Under the pieces are notes generated by a model. That model was given only the letters and a program-made list of their open reading frames with translations, did no database searches and had not been told where the DNA came from. A program made the translations under genes and the position numbers. DNA of 9,287 nucleotides from an uncultured Oscillospiraceae bacterium (lineage in GTDB: Bacteria > Bacillota > Clostridia > Oscillospirales > Acutalibacteraceae), in NCBI GenBank assembly GCA_900542375.1, contig UQNI01000062.1:1-9287 (forward strand), in the 5' to 3' direction. Shown piece by piece: positions 5,033 through 9,287 of this stretch (positions are counted from its first letter, which is position 1; every line of letters starts with the position of its first letter).

Positions 5033-6712
5033 TGAGCCGGAGCTGACAATCAACACAACATGAGCTCCATATTGCAGTTCATTCCCGGCTTGTTGCTCCT
5101 GATAACCAATCACATAACCGGATTCTAAGATATCCGATTGATAAATATAAGAAACCTCAAAACCTTGAGACCTTAATTGTTTTTCAGCTTGTTCATAAGA
5201 CATTCCTGCTACATTCGGCAATACACGTTTGTATGGTCCCTGACTGATTTCAACTACAATGGTTCCACCCTTTATCATAGTTTCTCCTGCTTTTGGTGTT
5301 TGAGAAATGATATATCCTTCAGGAATTTGGTCACTAAACACATATCGTGATGATATTACTTCGTAATCCAATACTTGTTGTGCTGAGCTTGCTTTCACAA
5401 CAGAATAATTTTCTCCTATCAAGTTAGGAGCTACCATTCTTACTTCTGAAATTTCAGAAGTTTGTGAAGAAAACACCCTTTCCTCGGACACATTGCTGTC
5501 TGCTTCTACACTGGAAGTTATAATGAATTCTTCACTCGATTGATTGAAAGATGCCCCACCGTTAAAATTACAAAGAAATAAAATAAGCAAAGCGATTACC
5601 AGTACTATCACAGCAGAAATTAAAATCCATACCCATGCCGGTAAAAATTGTTTTTCTTTCGGCTCTTTTATATGCTCCGATGCTTTTATTTTTCTTAATT
5701 CATCTTCTGTCAGTTTTGGTATGCTTTGCGTTTCTTCAATCACTGCTGTAATGGTTGGAGAAGCTGACAGTTCTGCACGCAAACGTTCAAAGGTCTGTGT
5801 TCTTTTCTGCGGATATACTTGTAATCCATTAGCCAATGAAGTTACAACATGCGGCGGCAGCTCTTTTAATATCCCTGTTGGAATCAGCAATCGCGCATCT
5901 TCTTTTCTTTTAATCGCTTTTTCCGGTAAAGTTCCTGTCAAAGCATAAAATAAAGATGCAGTAAAACCATATACATCTGTTGCTTCATGGAATGTTTCTG
6001 TTTGACCGTATTGTTCCAACGCAGCACAGCCACTTACCAAGTCGGCCGGCAATCTGCCTCCTTCACGGCGGACTGCTTCAATACAGAAATCTCCCAACTT
6101 CATTTTTCCATTTTCCATGATACTGAGAGAATCCAGAGAAATACCATAATGTCCAATTCCATTTTCATGCAATGCACTTAAAGCGGAAAGTACAGGCATA
6201 AATAACTTTCTGGCAGCGTTCCAATCTAAATGACCACCGCTTTTTTCGATAAAGTATCGCAAGGAAACCTGTTCATCCCAATCGGAAACGGTATACGCTG
6301 TACCATTTTCTTCAAAGATATCATAAATGTGATCTACTGCTGTTAAATCTCGCATATGGGCAATGGTGCGTGAATATGATAAAAATTGTCTCATATAGTC
6401 ACAGTACAAATCGTAACAGGCCTGATTTGTCAAACTATCCAGACCATTGATGTCCCTTTGACATAATGTTTTGGGAAAGTATTCACGAATCGCAATTTTA
6501 TTCTTCAGCACTTTGTCATAACCAATATAAGTAAAGCCTTGACTACCGTGCTTTTTCGCTCTACCTACAAGATATCTTCCTTGCAGCAGTGTTTCATAGG
6601 GTAAGGCAAGAGGCAGTTGAGGTTCATCTACAAGATGTCCGCATTTTAAGCAGGTATGGTCCTCAAACAACGGTTCCATACAATTCATACATCTTCTCTC
6701 TTCCGTTTTCAT
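5030..6712 (-). CDS. Zinc-ribbon, membrane-anchored PASTA protein with degenerate Ser/Thr kinase domain (predicted pseudokinase)
   Basis: A 560-residue predicted single-pass membrane protein. Order: zinc ribbon (Cys 8, 11, 21, 24); Hanks-type kinase fold (about 40-315); hydrophilic linker; membrane helix (about 359-381); Ser/Glu-rich extracellular stalk; two PASTA domains (about 425-491 and 495-558), which in PknB/PrkC-type kinases bind muropeptides or lipid II. The fold is recognisable (TLLQGRYLVGR, EYFP, DVYGF, ALTGTLP), but key residues are changed: the VAIK lysine is Arg76 (IAIR), HRDxxxxN reads HYGISLDS (188-195) with catalytic Asp and Asn gone, DFG is DFC (208-210), APE is CAALEQY (229-235) and the first P-loop glycine is missing. 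It is therefore probably a non-catalytic sensor or scaffold. The start is ATG 6712, 8 bases after GGGGAGG; a TTG at 6733 lies upstream of that site. It is the last gene after yebC, 39 bases apart. Confidence 0.9.
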   Translation of the reverse strand: MKTEERRCMNCMEPLFEDHTCLKCGHLVDEPQLPLALPYETLLQGRYLVGRAKKHGSQGFTYIGYDKVLKNKIAIREYFPKTLCQRDINGLDSLTNQACYDLYCDYMRQFLSYSRTIAHMRDLTAVDHIYDIFEENGTAYTVSDWDEQVSLRYFIEKSGGHLDWNAARKLFMPVLSALSALHENGIGHYGISLDSLSIMENGKMKLGDFCIEAVRREGGRLPADLVSGCAALEQYGQTETFHEATDVYGFTASLFYALTGTLPEKAIKRKEDARLLIPTGILKELPPHVVTSLANGLQVYPQKRTQTFERLRAELSASPTITAVIEETQSIPKLTEDELRKIKASEHIKEPKEKQFLPAWVWILISAVIVLVIALLILFLCNFNGGASFNQSSEEFIITSSVEADSNVSEERVFSSQTSEISEVRMVAPNLIGENYSVVKASSAQQVLDYEVISSRYVFSDQIPEGYIISQTPKAGETMIKGGTIVVEISQGPYKRVLPNVAGMSYEQAEKQLRSQGFEVSYIYQSDILESGYVIGYQEQQAGNELQYGAHVVLIVSSGS

Positions 6713-6720
6713 GCCTATCA

Positions 6721-6727
6721 CCTCCCC
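6721..6727 (-). promoter_or_regulatory. Ribosome binding site that fixes the pseudokinase start
   Basis: GGGGAGG on the minus strand lies 8 bases before ATG 6712 and downstream of the alternative TTG 6733. It supports a 560-residue product beginning MKTEERRC. Confidence 0.85.
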
Positions 6728-6751
6728 TATCAAGCATTTGTTTACACAAGA

Positions 6752-7489
6752 TTACGCATCCAGCGGATTCTCCCAGTTGTGCCATACATTTTGTACATCG
6801 TCATTGTCTTCCAGAGAATCCAACAATTTTTGCATTTTGACTGCAATTTCGTCATCGGTTATTTCCGTATAAGTGCTTGGTACCATTTCAACTTCTGCGG
6901 ATATAAATTCATATCCTTTATTGGTCAGCGCATCTAAAACGGCACTGAAATCTTCAGGAGCTGTTTCTATTACAAATACATCTCCATCTGTCTGAAAATC
7001 AGAAGCACCTGCTTCCAGACTGTCCTCCATGACCGTATCTTCGTTTCGTCCTTCTTTATCTACAATCAGCATTCCTTTTTGCTCAAACATAAAAGAAACA
7101 CAGCCAACAGTCCCCAAATTACCGCCGGATTTATCAAAGTAATGACGTACATCACCTGCAGTACGGTTTCTGTTATCTGTCAGCGCTTCTACAATCACAG
7201 CAACACCGCAAGGACCATAACCTTCATATACAATGCTTTCAAATTTTTCACCGTCAGTTTCGCCGGCAGCCTTTTTAATAATGCGTTCTATATTATCATT
7301 TGGTACATTGCAGGCTTTTGCTTTTGCAATGCAATCTTTTAATTTTGAGTTGGAGTTAGGGTCCGACCCGCCTCCTTCTTTTACCGCTACAGCCAATTCT
7401 CTGCCGATTTTGGTAAAGATTTTTGCTTTGGCTCCGTCCGTCTTTTCTTTTTTTCTTTTGATATTATTCCATTTAGAATGTCCTGCCAT
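6752..7489 (-). CDS. yebC: YebC/PmpR family protein (TACO1-like)
   Basis: A full-length 245-residue member of the YebC/TACO1 family, identified by MAGHSKWNNIKRKKEKTDGA at the start, FTKIGRELAVAVKEGGGSDP (25-44), IVYEGYGPCGVAVIVEALTDN, NRTAGDVRHYFDKSGGNLG and the C-terminal acidic YTEITDDEIAVKMQKLLDSLED. The family was long annotated as a transcriptional regulator; more recent work ties it to ribosomes and relief of stalling at proline-rich sequences, as for mitochondrial TACO1. I cannot tell which role applies here. GGAGGAAAG lies 5-6 bases before the ATG. It is the middle gene of the minus-strand operon, 39 bases after the flavoprotein and 39 bases before the pseudokinase, with no internal terminator seen. 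Confidence 0.96.
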   Translation of the reverse strand: MAGHSKWNNIKRKKEKTDGAKAKIFTKIGRELAVAVKEGGGSDPNSNSKLKDCIAKAKACNVPNDNIERIIKKAAGETDGEKFESIVYEGYGPCGVAVIVEALTDNRNRTAGDVRHYFDKSGGNLGTVGCVSFMFEQKGMLIVDKEGRNEDTVMEDSLEAGASDFQTDGDVFVIETAPEDFSAVLDALTNKGYEFISAEVEMVPSTYTEITDDEIAVKMQKLLDSLEDNDDVQNVWHNWENPLDA

Positions 7490-7528
7490 AATGACTTTCC
7501 TCCTGCAAATTTGTCACCACACATCATA

Positions 7529-8107
7529 TCATAAAACCGATATATTGGCAAGCAATAATCGTTTGACTTCATTTTGCAGTTCCTTGGTATTCAGCGGTTT
7601 ACAGTCCGTATTCCCTGCTGAAACGGTTCCGATTAATTTTGTATTCATGACTGAAAATGTCAGCTGTAATTGCTGCTGCATCATTTCTACACCGCGTTTG
7701 TCATTCGAACCGTAAACAGACAATAAAAAAGCCTTTTTCGGCTTTTCAAAAGGATATTTGATATGACGTGAAACATACGCTTCGTAATATTGCTGTGTTC
7801 TGTCAAACACAGCTTTTAAAGGCGCGGGAAAACTAAGACCGTATACAGGCGTCGCCACAACCACCACATCTGCATTGCGATACAATGTGTCAAACAATTG
7901 ATAATCAGGAATGCTGCATCCCTCTTTTTGTCGACAAAAACCACAAGCAGTACACGGTGCCATATTTTCTTGATATGCATGGAATGTATAAATGTTTGTA
8001 TTCGGATAAACATTCTCCCATTCCTGTATAAATATTTTTAATAACTCTTTGGTAAAACCACGTTCTCTTGGAGAACCATATAATACGAGCATATTTTTTT
8101 CCATCAT
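7529..8107 (-). CDS. NADPH-dependent FMN reductase/flavodoxin-fold protein with CX2CX2CX5C motif
   Basis: A 192-residue flavodoxin-like protein, expected to bind FMN and act in cytosolic electron transfer or reduction of an unknown substrate. Evidence: the first strand and phosphate loop LVLYGSPRERGFT (7-19), VVVVATPVYGLSFPAPLKAVFDR (81-103), whose TPVYG loop contacts the flavin in this family, and FLLSVYGSNDKRG (127-139). Between the first and third strands is C52-x2-C55-x2-C58-x5-C64. This resembles the compact cysteine motif (CX2CX2CX4-7C) that holds a [4Fe-4S] cluster in iron-sulfur flavoproteins such as Isf, but many family members carry it without a demonstrated cluster. AAGGA lies 6 bases before ATG 8107; a second ATG follows at 8104. 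It is the first gene of the operon with yebC and the pseudokinase. Confidence 0.88.
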   Translation of the reverse strand: MMEKNMLVLYGSPRERGFTKELLKIFIQEWENVYPNTNIYTFHAYQENMAPCTACGFCRQKEGCSIPDYQLFDTLYRNADVVVVATPVYGLSFPAPLKAVFDRTQQYYEAYVSRHIKYPFEKPKKAFLLSVYGSNDKRGVEMMQQQLQLTFSVMNTKLIGTVSAGNTDCKPLNTKELQNEVKRLLLANISVL

Positions 8108-8212
8108 TGCAGTTCCTTATCAATACTATACTTCAAGCTTATTCATTACGCCGGATTTATACAAACAATTGAATTGATAGGCGTTGTCTTACTTAAAATC
8201 TATCTTGTACTC

Positions 8213-8241
8213 AGTATAACAAATATATCACTATTTATCAG
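8213..8241 (-). promoter_or_regulatory. Weak candidate promoter of the flavoprotein-yebC-pseudokinase operon
   Basis: On the minus strand CTGATA (8241-8236), 17 bases and TATACT (8218-8213): 4 of 6 and 5 of 6 matches to consensus. It would give a leader of about 100 bases. The surrounding DNA is very A/T-rich, so chance matches are likely. Apart from this and the terminator at 8282-8324, the spacer from 8108 to 8384 shows nothing further. Confidence 0.33.
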
Positions 8242-8281
8242 CAATATAAATCTATTTTCTATCACGATATATCATAATGTT

Positions 8282-8324
8282 AAAAAAGCTGAGAGACTGA
8301 TAAAATCAGTTTCTCAGCTTTTTT
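8282..8324 (-). terminator. Intrinsic terminator of the lipoprotein gene
   Basis: Nineteen-base arms (8282-8300 and 8306-8324) around a TAAAA loop are complementary at 18 of 19 positions. The one exception (8295 with 8311) is a G-U pair on the plus RNA and an A-C mismatch on the minus RNA. The core GCTGAGA/TCTCAGC is flanked by A6/T6. It lies 60 bases past the lipoprotein stop on the minus strand, the only gene reading into it. Confidence 0.88.
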
Positions 8325-8384
8325 ACTCCTTTTCATTTTCCGTTTTACCTACTGAAACTATGTGAAAAGCATATAAAAGCACAA

Positions 8385-9287
8385 TCAACGTGTAAATGTA
8401 TCTCCGGGATGCAGCCATAATGTGTTGCCATCATTGCTCTTCAGCACCATAGTATCCGGACCGACTCGCGTAAAGATAAGCTCGTCATACAAAAATCTTC
8501 CGCTTTGGTCATAGCATCTCAATGCAACGGATACATCTCCATTATATTGTGGTGCACATCCACCAATATAATGGGAACTCATTGTCCAGATATATTCTAC
8601 ACCATCTACCGTAATAATTCTGTCTGTATTAAAAATTTCCTCACTATACCCATCCAAACGAGCAAAGTAATGACATGAAATTTCCATAGAAAGATTCTGT
8701 TCCATTTTAATGGTATGTACCGTTAATGCCGAATCTTTAGGAATATTCCATTCTGTGCTGCAGTTAGCTGGATCCGTACTATAAAAAGACCACACACGCT
8801 CTCCCATAACAGGATATTTTACATTAAGCTCCGATTCGGATGAATATCTATCCTGCTCTTGTAAAGATGTATTGTTATTTTGAGGAATAGGATTCTCAGA
8901 AGTTATATGTTTTCCCTCTGATGAAGATGTGGAATGAGATGTTTCCTCGTATTTCTGCACGGTCGGTTGGTTATCCTGCGGCACAGTCAATAAAGCTTTA
9001 TTAGACTGAACTATTTCAGATGTAACTAAAATTTGTCCATGACTTTTTGAAATAATATTTCCTATTTCATCCACTAATAAATCGTCATCTTGAATCTCTA
9101 TTCCTGTTTTGGTATCGATAATGACCCCATCGTCAGACACTGTATAAGATTGATAAACAGATACATCTTCAATTGGAGACAGGGAAGAGACAACATCGGA
9201 AGAAATATCTGAAGAAGTATCATCCACAGTGGATGATACGGAAGATTCATTGTTATCCTGTTTATTGTTTCCGCAAGCGCTTAAGAC
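8385..9287 (-). CDS. Secreted lipoprotein of unknown function, 5' end cut by right window edge
   Basis: The frame stays open to the window edge; the first visible residues are VLSACGNNK, with LSAC a proper lipobox. Only the early signal peptide is missing, and the mature protein would start at visible Cys5 and be anchored outside the membrane. After it come an acidic Ser/Asp/Asn-rich tether (7-48), two short related segments (YTVSDDGVIIDTKTGIEI, 48-65, and LLVDEIGNIISKSHGQIL, 70-87), another Ser/Asn/Gln-rich linker (103-157) and a folded-looking C-terminal domain (158-300) with Trp/Tyr-rich beta-like strands and four cysteines (176, 205, 244, 258). I do not recognise this domain. A GTG at 9227 inside the tether is not the true start because the lipobox lies upstream of it in frame. 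The true start lies outside the window. Confidence 0.85.
   Translation of the reverse strand, partial: VLSACGNNKQDNNESSVSSTVDDTSSDISSDVVSSLSPIEDVSVYQSYTVSDDGVIIDTKTGIEIQDDDLLVDEIGNIISKSHGQILVTSEIVQSNKALLTVPQDNQPTVQKYEETSHSTSSSEGKHITSENPIPQNNNTSLQEQDRYSSESELNVKYPVMGERVWSFYSTDPANCSTEWNIPKDSALTVHTIKMEQNLSMEISCHYFARLDGYSEEIFNTDRIITVDGVEYIWTMSSHYIGGCAPQYNGDVSVALRCYDQSGRFLYDELIFTRVGPDTMVLKSNDGNTLWLHPGDTFTR
9217..9239. repeat. Perfect 23-base inverted repeat inside the lipoprotein gene
   Basis: GTATCATCCAC (9217-9227) and GTGGATGATAC (9229-9239) are perfect 11-base arms around a single central base. It encodes VSSTVDDT of the Ser/Asp-rich tether, shortly after the lipobox. It could form a hairpin in mRNA or be a protein binding site; no function can be shown. 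Confidence 0.85.

Noticed and set aside
5544..5948. Plus-strand 134-codon frame inside the pseudokinase gene
   Set aside because: It is antisense to the kinase fold and linker, has no ribosome binding site and no recognisable domain.
8222..8274. Repeated ATATATCA at 8223-8230 and 8267-8274
   Set aside because: Only two short copies in very A/T-rich spacer; chance is a sufficient explanation and no repeat array or CRISPR spacing is present.
8385..9227. GTG 9227 as the start of the lipoprotein
   Set aside because: The frame continues upstream through a lipobox (LSAC) to the window edge, so the true start is outside.

Overview
The window reads as a chromosomal stretch of a low-GC Firmicute, most likely an anaerobic clostridium of the Oscillospiraceae/Ruminococcaceae type. 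Supporting signs are AT-rich DNA, strong AGGAGG-type ribosome binding sites, TTG starts, the rpsF-ssb-rpsR order, and a zinc-ribbon PASTA kinase-like protein whose kinase module resembles those common in that group. No phage, insertion sequence, CRISPR array, tRNA or rRNA was seen. Most of the content is core housekeeping, with several less understood accessory proteins.

Layout from left to right. (1) The 5' half of prfB (release factor 2), minus strand, running off the left edge. Unusually, it reads in frame through the place where most prfB genes carry a UGA frameshift site. (2) A divergent spacer with a candidate promoter for each side. (3) A plus-strand pair: a RING-like/zinc-ribbon/DUF2628 membrane protein and galU (UDP-glucose pyrophosphorylase). 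(4) An inverted repeat enclosing an extended -10 promoter, then a structured leader and the rpsF-ssb-rpsR operon, closed by a strong terminator. (5) A single TTG-initiated metal-dependent amidohydrolase whose promoter overlaps that terminator. (6) A perfect palindromic terminator shared with the convergent minus-strand operon; its outer ends are the stop codons of both genes. (7) The minus-strand operon, in transcription order: an NADPH-dependent FMN reductase-like flavoprotein with a CX2CX2CX5C cluster motif, yebC (ribosome-associated/regulatory factor), and a zinc-ribbon, membrane-anchored PASTA protein whose kinase domain has lost its key catalytic residues. (8) A terminator and then a lipoprotein gene running off the right edge, cut just before its lipobox.

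The core genes act in translation (prfB, rpsF, rpsR, yebC), DNA maintenance (ssb) and envelope precursor supply (galU). The pseudokinase, the lipoprotein and the zinc-finger membrane protein all sit at the membrane and have no assigned function. The most interesting items are the degenerate PASTA kinase, the promoter built inside an inverted repeat before rpsF, the rpsF leader that could hide its own ribosome binding site, and the unassigned lipoprotein. I see no clear evidence of a wholly new multi-gene system.
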